A stretch of DNA of 64,000 nucleotides, from positions 186,001 through 250,000 of the forward strand of contig NZ_BNAU01000007.1 of NCBI RefSeq assembly GCF_014653945.1. The letters run 5' to 3'. The DNA comes from Amycolatopsis deserti. GTDB taxonomy: Bacteria > Actinomycetota > Actinomycetes > Mycobacteriales > Pseudonocardiaceae. The notes below the pieces were generated by a model. That model worked only from the letters and a program-made list of their open reading frames with translations. It ran no database searches and was not told the DNA's origin. Positions within the stretch are counted from its first letter, which is position 1; the number at the start of each line of letters is the position of its first letter. This document shows, in pieces, positions 27,638 to 36,241 of this stretch. A program made the translations under genes and the position numbers.

Positions 27638-28117
27638 ATGACCGACCCGCAACGTCTCACCGCCGGCGACAAGGCCCCCGACTTCACCCTTCCCGACAGC
27701 ACGGGCAAGCAGGTCTCGCTGTCGGACTTCCGGGGCAAGCACGTCGTCGTGTACTTCTACCCCGCGGCCGGCACGCCCGGGTGCACCAAGCAGGCCTGCG
27801 ACTTCCGGGACAACCTCGGCGAGCTCGACGGGGCCGGCTACCAGGTGCTCGGCGTGTCGCCGGACAAGCCGGAGAAGCTGGCGAAGTTCGCCGAGGCGGA
27901 GGGCCTGACGTTCCCGCTGCTGTCCGATCCGGACAAGACGGTGCTCACGGAGTGGGGCGCGTTCGGCGAGAAGAAGAACTACGGCCGGATCGTGCAGGGC
28001 GTGATCCGCTCGACGTTCGTGATCGACCCCGAGGGCACGATCGTGAAGGCGATGTACAACGTCCGGGCGACCGGTCACGTGGCGAAGCTGCTGAAGGACT
28101 TGAAGATCTCCGCCTGA
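27638..28117 (+). CDS. bcp: Thioredoxin-dependent thiol peroxidase (peroxiredoxin Q/Bcp)
   Basis: 159 aa, normal length for Bcp. The peroxidatic Cys49 and the resolving Cys54, five residues on, lie in [14 protein letters not shown], which marks the atypical 2-Cys Bcp class. APDFTLPD (residues 13-20) starts the fold. It reduces hydrogen peroxide and lipid hydroperoxides with thioredoxin in the cytosol. TACGCT (27626-27631) ends 6 nt before ATG, a leaderless arrangement. It converges on the GntR gene across a repeat-filled gap. Confidence 0.95.
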   Translation: MTDPQRLTAGDKAPDFTLPDSTGKQVSLSDFRGKHVVVYFYPAAGTPGCTKQACDFRDNLGELDGAGYQVLGVSPDKPEKLAKFAEAEGLTFPLLSDPDKTVLTEWGAFGEKKNYGRIVQGVIRSTFVIDPEGTIVKAMYNVRATGHVAKLLKDLKISA

Positions 28118-28181
28118 GTTCTCACCGGCGCCCGCCCGAACCGGCCAACACGCCACCCGCAACGGCAAACACGCGCGTGCT

Positions 28182-28258
28182 GGCCGCTCGCGGGGCCGTG
28201 TTGGCCGCCCGCCGCGGCGCGTTAGCCGCCCGCCGCGGCGTGTTTGCCGCTCGCGGCT
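28182..28258. repeat. 21-bp tandem repeat, about 3.7 copies
   Basis: Units close to GGCCGCCCGCCGCGGCGTGTT start at 28182, 28203, 28224 and 28245 (partial). Complementary short segments just upstream (GCCAACACG and GCAAACACG at 28144-28173) could pair with the CGTGTTGGC/CGTGTTTGC at unit junctions, giving alternative hairpins between the convergent bcp and GntR genes. Confidence 0.85.
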
Positions 28259-28968
28259 CACATCACCCGGCGGTAGGCCTCCACCAGCTGCTTCTCCGCA
28301 TCGTCCAGGTATGCGGCCAGCTGGCGCTCCGCCGTGGCGCCGTCGCCCGTGCGCAGCGTCTCCAGGATCTCCCGGTTGCGCTCCAGGTACGGCTCGTGGA
28401 AGGGCTGCGGGTCGGCCATCACGTGGAACACCAGCCGCAGTTCGGCGAGCAGTCCGCGGACCAGCTCGTCCACCCGGGGGCTGCCCGCGAGGGTGATCAG
28501 CGCCTGGTGGAAGTGGATGTTGGCGGTGCCCAGCTCGCGCCAGGCCTGACGCTTCTTGGCGTCCTCCCCGTCGGCGACCGCGGCCTCCACCGCCTGCAGC
28601 TTGTCCCCCGGCGGGCTGGTGATCTCCCGCAGCACGGCGCACTGCACGAGCTTGCGCACCTTGTACAGGTCGATCACGTCCTCGACCGAGAGCCGCCGCA
28701 CGAAGACGCCCCGGTTCAGCTCGTGGACCAGCAGCTTCTCGTGCGTCAGCAGCCGGAACGCCTCACGCAGCGTGTTCCGCGAGACGCCCAGCGCCCCGCC
28801 GATCGCCTCCTCGGACAATCGGCTGCCGGGTTCGAAGAAGCCCTCGGTGATGCGTCCCCGCAGGATGTCCGCCAGCCGTTCGGCCGTGCTCGTGCGCCCC
28901 AGCAGCAGGCGATCGGCCTCGAGGCCGGTGCTGAGGATCGAGCCCGTGGACTCGGCGTCGGTGGTCAC
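28258..28968 (-). CDS. GntR/FadR-type transcriptional regulator
   Basis: 236 aa. The N-terminal GntR winged helix spans about residues 27-95 (LADILRGRITEGFFEPGSRLSEEAIGGALGVSRNTLREAFRLL), followed by an all-helical FCD ligand domain (about 103-230) with the metal-site His residues in NIHFHQAL and FHVM. GTG 28968. It is divergent from the transporter-pxpABC operon, so it probably senses a 5-oxoproline-related acid. Its stop codon lies at the edge of the 21-bp repeat. Confidence 0.88.
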   Translation of the reverse strand: MTTDAESTGSILSTGLEADRLLLGRTSTAERLADILRGRITEGFFEPGSRLSEEAIGGALGVSRNTLREAFRLLTHEKLLVHELNRGVFVRRLSVEDVIDLYKVRKLVQCAVLREITSPPGDKLQAVEAAVADGEDAKKRQAWRELGTANIHFHQALITLAGSPRVDELVRGLLAELRLVFHVMADPQPFHEPYLERNREILETLRTGDGATAERQLAAYLDDAEKQLVEAYRRVM

Positions 28969-29020
28969 GCGGGGCCTCCGGTGTTTTCAGGGTCGGACCG
29001 TGTAACGGAAACTTAACCAG

Positions 29021-29165
29021 TCCATCGAAGGACGGTCCAACCTGCGACTTGTTCTACGAAAAGTCTATCCAGACGCTTCGAAGAGCGATCCATGTTCCTC
29101 GAAAGTATTGACGGATCGTTCAACAATCCCTAACTTCATGACCTACCTCACTCCCCTTCGATGGA
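29021..29165. promoter_or_regulatory. Divergent promoter region with 11-bp inverted boxes
   Basis: TCCATCGAAGG (29021-29031) recurs as its exact complement CCTTCGATGGA (29155-29165), framing 123 bp of the GntR/transporter promoter region. A palindrome CTTCGAAG lies between (29076-29083). These are candidate GntR operators that could loop the promoter. Confidence 0.45.
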
Positions 29166-29176
29166 TGGACATCGTG

Positions 29177-30502
29177 ATGACCGCTTCGACTGAGCCCACG
29201 GACAAGCGCTCACTGCGCCGTGCGTTCGTGGCTAGCCTGTCCGGCACCACTCTCGAGTACTACGACTTCGCGGCCTACTCGGTGGCTGCCGCGACGCTGT
29301 TCGGCAAGCTGTTCTTCCCGTCGGGTGACAGCCTCGCCGGCACGATGGCGGCGTTCTCCACCTATGCCGTGGGTTACCTCGCCCGCCCGCTCGGCGGGTT
29401 CATCTTCGGCCGCCTCGGCGACAAGCTCGGCCGCAAGCAGGTCCTGGTGTTCACCCTCCTGCTGACCGGTATCGCCACCTTCCTGATCGGCGTCCTGCCG
29501 ACCCACGCCGCGATCGGCGGCTGGGCCGCCGTGCTGCTCGTGGCACTGCGGTTCGCGCAGGGTGTCGGTGTCGGTGGCGAGTGGGGCGGCGCGGTGCTGC
29601 TGTCCAGTGAGTTCGGCGATCCGAAGAAGCGCGGCTTCTGGGCCTCCGCCGCCCAGATCGGCCCGCCGGCGGGCAACCTGCTGGCCAACGGTGTGATCGC
29701 GCTGCTCGCCGCGACGCTGAGCACGGCGGCCTTCGAGTCCTGGGGCTGGCGCATCGCGTTCCTGCTGTCCGGTGTCCTGGTGCTGTTCGGCCTGTGGCTG
29801 CGGATGAAGCTCGAGGAGACCCCGGTCTTCAAGAAGATCGCCGAGCAGGGCGAGAAGCCGAAGGCCCCGATCAAGGAGGTCTTCACCCAGGAGCCGCGTG
29901 CCCTGATCGCCGGCATCCTGATCCGCATCTGCCCGGACGTCCTGTACTCGCTGTTCACCGTCTTCGTCCTCACCTACATGACCAGCGAGCTGGGCATGAG
30001 CCGCAGCCAGGGCCTGACCGCGGTGATGATCGGTTCGGCGTTCCAGCTGTTCCTGATGCCGGCCGCGGGCGCGCTGTCCGACCGCGTCAGCCGCCGCAAG
30101 ATGTACGCGATCGGCACCATCGCCGCGGCGATCTGGCCGTTCCTGTTCTTCCCGCTGGCGGGCAGCAAGTCCTACCTGGCGATCGCGGTCGGCATGGTCG
30201 TCGCGCTGGCGATCCACGCCGTGCTCTACGGCCCGCAGGCCGCGATGATCACCGAGCAGTTCTCCGAGCGCCTGCGCTACACCGGTAGCTCGCTGGCCTA
30301 CACCCTCGCCGGTGTGGTCGGTGGCGCGGTCGCGCCGCTGATCTTCACGGCCCTGCTCGACAGCTACGACTCGTGGGTCGCGGTGGCGCTGTACGTCCTG
30401 GTGACCGCGATCGTGACCGGTATCGGTGTCGCCCTGAGCCGCCGGGCTCCGGAGGAGGAGCCGGTCGTGGCCGCGAGCGAGACGGTGGAAGTCGCACGAT
30501 GA
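29177..30502 (+). CDS. MFS transporter, metabolite:H+ symporter (MHS) family
   Basis: 441 aa with twelve membrane helices. Typical MHS features are the N-terminal SGTTLEYYDFAAY (about residues 22-34), the loop GRLGDKLGRKQVL (about 78-90) and RFAQGVGVGGEWGGAVLL (about 127-144). The family imports dicarboxylates, betaines and related acids. Coupled to pxpA by an ATGA overlap, it is the likely 5-oxoproline importer. The start is uncertain: ATG 29177, ATG 29165 and further upstream starts are in frame, and no strong ribosome site decides. Confidence 0.9.
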   Translation: MTASTEPTDKRSLRRAFVASLSGTTLEYYDFAAYSVAAATLFGKLFFPSGDSLAGTMAAFSTYAVGYLARPLGGFIFGRLGDKLGRKQVLVFTLLLTGIATFLIGVLPTHAAIGGWAAVLLVALRFAQGVGVGGEWGGAVLLSSEFGDPKKRGFWASAAQIGPPAGNLLANGVIALLAATLSTAAFESWGWRIAFLLSGVLVLFGLWLRMKLEETPVFKKIAEQGEKPKAPIKEVFTQEPRALIAGILIRICPDVLYSLFTVFVLTYMTSELGMSRSQGLTAVMIGSAFQLFLMPAAGALSDRVSRRKMYAIGTIAAAIWPFLFFPLAGSKSYLAIAVGMVVALAIHAVLYGPQAAMITEQFSERLRYTGSSLAYTLAGVVGGAVAPLIFTALLDSYDSWVAVALYVLVTAIVTGIGVALSRRAPEEEPVVAASETVEVAR

Positions 30503-31275
30503 GCGCCCCCGCGACCACCGCCACCATCGACCTGAACTGCGACGTGGGCGAAGGGTTCGGCGCCTGGCGGATCGCCGATGACGAAGCCCTGCTGGACGTC
30601 GTGACCGGCGCCAACGTGGCCTGCGGCTTCCACGCCGGTGACCCCTCGACCATGCGGCACGTGTGCGAAGCGGCGGTGAAGCGCGGGGTCACCATCGGAG
30701 CCCACGTCGGGTACCGGGACCTGGCCGGGTTCGGCCGCCGGTTCCTCGACGTGGACCCCGTCGAACTGATCGACGAAATCCTCTACCAGCTGGGTGCGCT
30801 CGACGCACTGGCCGGCGCGTCGGGCGGCGAGATCGCCTACGTCAAGCCGCACGGCGCGCTGTACAACGCCATCGCCACGCACGAGAAGCAGGCGGGCGCG
30901 GTGGCCGAGGCGGTGTGGCAGTACGACCCGACGCTGCCCGTGCTCGGCCAGCCGGGGTCCCGGTGGCTGGCGCGGGCCGCCGAGGCCGGGCTGACCACCA
31001 TCGCCGAGGCCTTCGCCGACCGCGGCTACTCGCCCGACGGGCGGCTCCTCCCCCGGCGCGAGCCGGGCGCGGTGCTGACCGACGCGGACGAGGTGGCGCG
31101 GCGGTGCGTCCGGCTGGTGCGGGACGGCGAGGTGGTGGCCGTGGACGGCACGGTCATCCCCCTCCAGGCGGGTTCGCTGTGCGTGCACAGCGACACCCCG
31201 GGCGCGGTGGAACTGGCCACCGCGGCCCGGTCCGCGCTGGTGTCGGCCGGGGTCGAGGTGCGGAGCTTCGCATGA
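30499..31275 (+). CDS. pxpA: 5-oxoprolinase subunit A (LamB/YcsF family)
   Basis: 258 aa. Family landmarks are DLNCDVGEGFGAW (about residues 11-23), NVACGFHAGDP (about 40-50), GAHVGYRDLAGFGRR (about 73-87) and KPHGALYN (about 116-123). PxpA with PxpBC hydrolyses 5-oxo-L-proline to glutamate using ATP. The start overlaps the transporter stop (ATGA) and its stop overlaps pxpB the same way, so all four genes are tightly coupled. Confidence 0.95.
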   Translation: MSAPATTATIDLNCDVGEGFGAWRIADDEALLDVVTGANVACGFHAGDPSTMRHVCEAAVKRGVTIGAHVGYRDLAGFGRRFLDVDPVELIDEILYQLGALDALAGASGGEIAYVKPHGALYNAIATHEKQAGAVAEAVWQYDPTLPVLGQPGSRWLARAAEAGLTTIAEAFADRGYSPDGRLLPRREPGAVLTDADEVARRCVRLVRDGEVVAVDGTVIPLQAGSLCVHSDTPGAVELATAARSALVSAGVEVRSFA

Positions 31276-31892
31276 ACATCCGGCGATGCGGGGACCAGGC
31301 GCTGCTGGTCGACGTCGGGGACACCGGCGGGATCGACGCGGTGCTCGGCCTGTACTCCGCGCTGTCCGACCCTCGTCCCGACGGCGTGACGGAACTGGTG
31401 CCGGCGGCGCGCACCCTCCTGGTGCGCTTCGACCCGGCCGTGATCGGCGCCGGCGAGCTGGTGGAGCTGCTGGCGGGCACCGAACCGGTGCCCGCCCAGG
31501 CGATGCGCGGCGAGCTGGTGGAGATCCCCGTGTACTACGACGGTGCCGACCTGGCCGAGGTCGGCAAGCACACCGGCCTCGGCGCGGACGGTGTGGTCGA
31601 GATGCACACCGCCGCCGAGTACACGGTGGCGTTCGGCGGGTTCGCGCCCGGTTTCGGTTACCTGACCGGGCTGCACCCGAAGCTGCACCTGCCGCGGCGG
31701 GCCACGCCCCGGACGCACGTGCCGGCCGGGGCGGTCGCCATCGCCGGTGAGTTCACCGGCATCTACCCGCGGTCCTCGCCCGGTGGCTGGCAGCTGGTCG
31801 GCCGCACCGAGGTCCCGCTGTGGGACCCGGCCCGCCGCCCGCCCGCCCTGCTGCGGCCGGGCACCCGCATCCGCTTCCGGGAGGTTCGATGA
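31272..31892 (+). CDS. pxpB: 5-oxoprolinase subunit B
   Basis: 206 aa, KipI/PxpB family (allophanate hydrolase subunit 1-like). The hallmark GGFAPGFGYLTGLHPKLHLPRRATPRTHVPAGAVAIAG is split across about residues 121-158, and the Tyr-Pro-x-Ser-Ser-Pro-Gly-Gly-Trp block follows (YPRSSPGGWQLVG). It forms the catalytic assembly with PxpC and PxpA. Start and stop overlap neighbours by 4 bp each. Confidence 0.94.
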   Translation: MNIRRCGDQALLVDVGDTGGIDAVLGLYSALSDPRPDGVTELVPAARTLLVRFDPAVIGAGELVELLAGTEPVPAQAMRGELVEIPVYYDGADLAEVGKHTGLGADGVVEMHTAAEYTVAFGGFAPGFGYLTGLHPKLHLPRRATPRTHVPAGAVAIAGEFTGIYPRSSPGGWQLVGRTEVPLWDPARRPPALLRPGTRIRFREVR

Positions 31893-32767
31893 TCGAGGTG
31901 GTGCGGCCGGGTCCGCTGACCACGGTGCAGGACCTGGGACGTCCCGGACTGGCCGCCCTGGGGGTCGGCCGGTCCGGGGCGGCCGACCGGCGGTCGGCCG
32001 CGCTGGCGAACCGGCTCGTCGGCAACCTGGACGGCGCCGCGGTCCTGGAGACCACCTTCGGCGGTCTGGTGCTGCGGTTCCGGCAGGTGGCGCGGGTCGT
32101 GGTGACCGGCGCGCCGTGTCCGATCCGGCGCGGCGGCCGCGGTGAGGCGATGAACGCGCCGTTCACCGTCTGGCCGGGCGAGGAGCTGACGCTGGGCGCG
32201 CCGACCTCCGGGCTGCGCACGTACCTGGCGGTGCGCGGCGGGATCGGCGTGGACAAGGTGCTGGAGTCCCGTTCGACGGACCTGCTGGCCGGGCTCGGCC
32301 CCGCCGCGTTGAGCGAGGGTGACGTGCTGCCGATCGGCACCGACGAGTGCGGTCCGCTGCCCTCGGTCGAGGTCGCGCCGGTGCCCGATCCGGCCGGGTT
32401 CGCGCTGACCGTGCGGGTCATGCCCGGCCCGCGGGACGACTGGTTCACGCCCGAGGCGCTGAAGACGTTCTCGACGGCGACCTACGAGGTGACCTCGGAG
32501 AGCAACCGCGTCGGCGTCCGGCTCGCCGGTCCGGCGCTGGAGCGGTCGCGGGAAGGCGAGCTGCTCAGCGAGGGCATGGTGCCGGGCGCGATCCAGGTGC
32601 CGCCGTCGGGGCTGCCGCTGGTGTTCCTCGCCGACCACCCGGTGACCGGCGGGTACCCGGTGATCGGCGTCGTGCTGACCGACGACCTGCCGGTGATGGC
32701 CCAGGCGCGGCCGGGTCAGACCGTCTCGTTCCGCCTCGTACCCGCCGATCTCCCGGCGGCCGCCTGA
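31889..32767 (+). CDS. pxpC: 5-oxoprolinase subunit C
   Basis: 292 aa, KipA/PxpC family (biotin-dependent carboxyltransferase-like). Typical N-terminus is IEVVRPGPLTTVQDLGRPGLA (split about 2-22), with the LAVRGGI motif (about 112-118) and the C-terminal HPVTGGYPVIGVV block. Last gene of the MHS-pxpABC operon; a strong hairpin follows. The complex returns 5-oxoproline, a spontaneous damage product of glutamine and glutathione-like compounds, to glutamate. Confidence 0.94.
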   Translation: MIEVVRPGPLTTVQDLGRPGLAALGVGRSGAADRRSAALANRLVGNLDGAAVLETTFGGLVLRFRQVARVVVTGAPCPIRRGGRGEAMNAPFTVWPGEELTLGAPTSGLRTYLAVRGGIGVDKVLESRSTDLLAGLGPAALSEGDVLPIGTDECGPLPSVEVAPVPDPAGFALTVRVMPGPRDDWFTPEALKTFSTATYEVTSESNRVGVRLAGPALERSREGELLSEGMVPGAIQVPPSGLPLVFLADHPVTGGYPVIGVVLTDDLPVMAQARPGQTVSFRLVPADLPAAA

Positions 32768-32770
32768 ACT

Positions 32771-32802
32771 CCCGGGAGCCATCCGAGCGGGTGGCTCCCG
32801 GG
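32771..32802. terminator. Terminator after pxpC
   Basis: Perfect 11-bp inverted repeat CCCGGGAGCCA / TGGCTCCCGGG with a 10-nt loop, 4 bp past the pxpC stop and 11 bp before the convergent rdgB stop, so it may serve both directions. Confidence 0.88.
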
Positions 32803-32812
32803 GCTCCACTTC

Positions 32813-33421
32813 TCAGCGTCCGGCCAGCTCGCGCAGCGCGGGCAGCAGCGCTCGCAGCGCGCGGCCCCGGTGCGAGGCCGCGTCCTTCTCGGCCGGTTCC
32901 ATCTCCGCCGACGTGCGGCTCTCCCCCTCCGGCACGAAGATCGGGTCGTACCCGAACCCGTTGGTGCCGCGCGGCTTCCGGATCAGCCGGCCGCGCCACT
33001 CGCCGCGCACGACCGTCTCCGCGCCGCCCGGCAGCACCAGCGCCGCGGCGCACACGAAGCCCGCGCCCCGGCGCTCGTCCGGCGTGTCGCTCAGCTGCGC
33101 GAGCACCAGGTCCAGGTTCGCCTGGTCGTCGCCGTGCCGGCCGGCCCAGCGCGCGGACAGCACGCCGGGCATCCCGTTCAGCGCGTCGACCGCCAGGCCG
33201 GAGTCGTCCGCGACGGCGGGCAGGCCGGTGGCCGCGACGGCGTCCCTGGCCTTGGCGACCGCGTTCTCCTCGAACGTCGCGCCCGTCTCCGGCGCCTCGG
33301 GGAACTCCGGCACGTCGGCCAGGCCGACCACCTCGAGCCCCTCGATGCCCTCGGCCGCGAGGATCCGCCGCAGCTCGCCGAGCTTCTTGGCGTTGCGGGT
33401 GGCGAGCAGGACCCGGGTCAC
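32813..33421 (-). CDS. rdgB: Non-canonical purine NTP pyrophosphatase (RdgB/HAM1)
   Basis: 202 aa. It hydrolyses dITP, ITP and XTP to keep damaged purines out of nucleic acids. Signature residues are the N-terminal [13 protein letters not shown] (about 5-17, T/S-x-N-x2-K), the catalytic-region [13 protein letters not shown] and the substrate loop [18 protein letters not shown] 33421 overlaps the rph stop (GTGA). The rph-rdgB pair is conserved (Rv1340-Rv1341). Confidence 0.96.
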   Translation of the reverse strand: MTRVLLATRNAKKLGELRRILAAEGIEGLEVVGLADVPEFPEAPETGATFEENAVAKARDAVAATGLPAVADDSGLAVDALNGMPGVLSARWAGRHGDDQANLDLVLAQLSDTPDERRGAGFVCAAALVLPGGAETVVRGEWRGRLIRKPRGTNGFGYDPIFVPEGESRTSAEMEPAEKDAASHRGRALRALLPALRELAGR

Positions 33422-34194
33422 TTCGAGCCCTTCTTCTTGCCCGCGACCGGCTCCGGCAGCTCGTAGGGGTACGGCTCGGCCAGCGCGGCCGACTGCAGCC
33501 GGGTCAGCTCCGCGCACCCGGTCTGCGCCAGGTCCAGCATCTTGTCCAAAGTGGAGCGGGTGAAGGTCGCGCCCTCGCCGGTGCCCTGCACCTCGATCAG
33601 CGTGCCGGCGTCGGTGGCGACGACGTTCATGTCGACCTCGGCCCGCGAGTCCTCCTCGTAGGGCAGGTCCAGGCGCACGCGCCCGTCCACCACGCCGACG
33701 CTGACCGCCGATACCATCGCCGAAAGCGGTTGCGGATCGGCCAGCCGCCCGGCCGCCGCGAGCCAGGTGACGGCGTCGGCCAGCGCCACGTACGCGCCGG
33801 TGATCGCGGCCGTCCGGGTGCCGCCGTCGGCCTGGATCACGTCGCAGTCGAGCTGGATCGTGTTCTCGCCCAGCGCGGCCAGGTCGATGCAGGCCCGCAG
33901 GGAACGGCCGATGAGCCGGCTGATCTCGTGGGTCCGCCCGCCGATGCGGCCCTTGACCGACTCGCGGTCACTGCGGTCGTGCGTGGCCGAGGGCAGCATG
34001 GCGTACTCGGCCGTGACCCAGCCCAAGCCCGATCCGGTCCGCCACCGCGGCACACCCTCGCTGACGCTCGCCGCGCAGAGCACCTTCGTGTTGCCGAACT
34101 CGATGAGCACCGAGCCGGCCGGCCACTGCTGGAATCCCCGCGTGATCTTCACGTCGCGGAGCTGGTCGTCGTTCCTGCCGTCTTTTCGCACCAC
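33418..34194 (-). CDS. rph: Ribonuclease PH
   Basis: 258 aa, phosphorolytic 3'-5' exoribonuclease that trims tRNA 3' ends. The fold's markers are RDVKITRGF (about residues 13-21), [17 protein letters not shown] (about 58-74), RLIGRSLRA and the phosphate-site [15 protein letters not shown] (about 124-138), plus [17 protein letters not shown]. The C-terminus is Lys-rich (AGKKKGSK). GTG 34194 and GTG 34191 are both possible starts. Translationally coupled to rdgB. Confidence 0.96.
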   Translation of the reverse strand: MVRKDGRNDDQLRDVKITRGFQQWPAGSVLIEFGNTKVLCAASVSEGVPRWRTGSGLGWVTAEYAMLPSATHDRSDRESVKGRIGGRTHEISRLIGRSLRACIDLAALGENTIQLDCDVIQADGGTRTAAITGAYVALADAVTWLAAAGRLADPQPLSAMVSAVSVGVVDGRVRLDLPYEEDSRAEVDMNVVATDAGTLIEVQGTGEGATFTRSTLDKMLDLAQTGCAELTRLQSAALAEPYPYELPEPVAGKKKGSK

Positions 34195-34229
34195 GCGTGC
34201 AGCGTAGAACCCCGCTACTGTGCCTGTTC

Positions 34230-35027
34230 ATGCGCGCCGCCTTCGCGACCCTGCTCGCCTGCCTGCTGTGCCTGACCGCCACTCCCGCCACCGCCGCCAC
34301 GGCCACCTGCGCGAACACGCTGACCTGCACCGTCGAGGACATCGACGCGATGTCGATCCCGGACCGGCTGGCGTTCGTGCGTGAACTCGCCGCGGGCCCG
34401 GCGGCGGACATCGTCCCGGGCTACGCGCCGCGCTGGCGCAACATCGAGGGCGTCCTGCGGTTCTTCGCCGACCGCGGTCTGGGCGCGTCCGGCACCTGGG
34501 TGTCCTATGTGGATGCCGGGATCCTGGAGGGCGTCGAACGGGGCATCGCCCTGGCCCGCGGGGACAGCACGGACACCTTCGGCAACCCCGGTGCGCCACT
34601 GTGGGCGAGCTATCTCACCCGCCTGCGTGACGGACGCCTGTCCGCCCGATCGGCGCACGACCGCGCGTGGAGCGAGGCCGAGCAGGCGTCCACCGAGTAC
34701 GGCGTCGCGCTGGCCGAGCAGGTGCACGGCGTCGCGGCCACGCCGGTCGAGGAGCGCTTCTACCAGTTCTCCGAGTTCTACCGCTGGACGCTGCGCAACC
34801 GCCCGATGCTGCTCGACCTGCTCACGCCGCCGGTCGGCCCCGGCGATCAGCGACAGCTGACCTTCCTCGACTGGTTCACCGACGTCACCAACGACGTCCC
34901 CGCCCACCGCGGATCGCACCTGGCCTACGACCTGGCCGAGTTCGACGTGCCCGGCGGGACGCTGAACTTCGTCGCGCTCTTCCACGCGTACGCGGACGCC
35001 CTGGCCGAGGACTACCTCCCCGCGTAA
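34230..35027 (+). CDS. Secreted protein of unknown function
   Basis: 265 aa with a signal peptide (residues 1-22, AFATLLACLLCLTATPATAA). The mature part starts with two cysteines eight apart (TCANTLTC), which could make a disulfide. The rest is alpha-helical with aromatic-rich stretches (RFYQFSEFYRWTLRNRPMLLDLL, around 183-205) and no recognised motif. TACTGT (34216-34221) ends 8 nt before ATG 34230, so it is probably leaderless. It and the next gene interrupt a gene order otherwise conserved with mycobacteria. Confidence 0.7.
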   Translation: MRAAFATLLACLLCLTATPATAATATCANTLTCTVEDIDAMSIPDRLAFVRELAAGPAADIVPGYAPRWRNIEGVLRFFADRGLGASGTWVSYVDAGILEGVERGIALARGDSTDTFGNPGAPLWASYLTRLRDGRLSARSAHDRAWSEAEQASTEYGVALAEQVHGVAATPVEERFYQFSEFYRWTLRNRPMLLDLLTPPVGPGDQRQLTFLDWFTDVTNDVPAHRGSHLAYDLAEFDVPGGTLNFVALFHAYADALAEDYLPA

Positions 35028-35095
35028 TTCATCGCACGTTGACAACCGCGCTCCACGGAGGAGAATTCATCGTAAGGTGAATTAGGGGGTGCGTG

Positions 35096-36241
35096 ATGCG
35101 GCGCAGACTCTTGACCGGCCTCGGGCTCGTGGCCGTGCTGGCGATCGTGGTCCTGACCCTGCGCGACCGTCTCCCCTCGCCGCCGGCGATCGGCGCCGCG
35201 CTGCGCGAGGCGGACCCCCGCTGGCTGGCCGTCGCGGCGGCCGCCGAGTTCGTGTCGATGGGCATGTTCGCCCGCCAGCAGCGACGGCTGCTGACCGCGT
35301 TCGGGGTGACCCTGCGACGCCGACGCGTGCTGGCCCTGACCTACAGCCGCTCCGCCATCTCGATCAGCCTGCCCGCCGGGTCGGCCGTGTCCGCCGCGTA
35401 CGCCTTCGCCCAGTTCCGGGCCGGTGGCGCGGACCGGAAAGCGGCCGCCGCGGTGATGGTCCTCTCCGGCATCCTCTCGGCGCTCGGGCTGGCGCTGCTC
35501 TACGGCACCGGGGCGCTCGCCGCGATCCACCCGGCGGCCGCGGTGGCACTCGTCGCGGGCTCGGTCGTACTGGTCACGCTGGTGTCCCGGCGCTCGAGCG
35601 CGGTCGCTCCGCGGCACTGGCTCCTCGCGCTGGCCGCGGCGACCGCGAACTGGCTGGGTGACCTCGTCTGCCTGATCGCGGCCGCCCGTGCCGCCGGCAT
35701 CGGCCTCGGTCCGCTCGAACTGGCGACGCTCTACCTCGCGGTGCAGCTCGTGCGGCAGATCCCGCTCACGCCGGGCGGCATCGGCGTCATCGAGATCAGC
35801 CTGCTCACCGGCCTGGTCTCGGCGGGCGCGGCGGAACCGGCCGCGGCCGCCGCCGTGCTGGTCTACCGGCTGCTGTCCTGCTGGCTGATCATCCCCATCG
35901 GGCTGGCCTGCTGGGCGGCGCTGCGGGCCTCAGACGTCGTAGACCGCGCCCCGCTCGACGAGCGTCGCGCCGGGGAAGACCGCTCGCGCCTCGGCCAGGA
36001 TGGCGCTCCGGTCGCTCCACGGCGCGACGTGCGTGATGAGCAGCCGCTCCACGCCCGCGTCCCGCGCCAGCTCGCCCGCCTGCTTGCCGGACAGGTGCAC
36101 GCCCGGCGGCCGGTCCGCGGCGTCGGTCCAGGACGCCTCGGCGAGCAGCACGTCGACGTCGCGGACCAGGTCGGTGAGGGTGTCGCAGGGCCCGGTGTCG
36201 CCGGTGTAGGCCAGCGTCCGGCCGCCGTGGCGCACCCGTAG
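35096..36241 (+). CDS. Lysylphosphatidylglycerol-synthase-TM-like (YbhN/DUF4956-type flippase fold) membrane protein with antisense tail
   Basis: 381 aa if read to its first stop. Residues 1-278 are seven to eight membrane helices with the LPG_synthase_TM landmarks (SRSAISISLPAGSAVSAAYAFAQFR about 81-105; QIPLTPGGIGVIEISLLTGL about 220-239, including the conserved PGGIGxxE). The last ~103 residues are Arg/Pro/Val-rich and lie antisense to the convergent MBL gene, so the natural stop seems lost or shifted. ATG 35096 follows AGGGGG by 6 nt. Likely role is lipid or glycan-lipid transport across the membrane; unproven. Confidence 0.72.
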   Translation: MRRRLLTGLGLVAVLAIVVLTLRDRLPSPPAIGAALREADPRWLAVAAAAEFVSMGMFARQQRRLLTAFGVTLRRRRVLALTYSRSAISISLPAGSAVSAAYAFAQFRAGGADRKAAAAVMVLSGILSALGLALLYGTGALAAIHPAAAVALVAGSVVLVTLVSRRSSAVAPRHWLLALAAATANWLGDLVCLIAAARAAGIGLGPLELATLYLAVQLVRQIPLTPGGIGVIEISLLTGLVSAGAAEPAAAAAVLVYRLLSCWLIIPIGLACWAALRASDVVDRAPLDERRAGEDRSRLGQDGAPVAPRRDVRDEQPLHARVPRQLARLLAGQVHARRPVRGVGPGRLGEQHVDVADQVGEGVAGPGVAGVGQRPAAVAHP

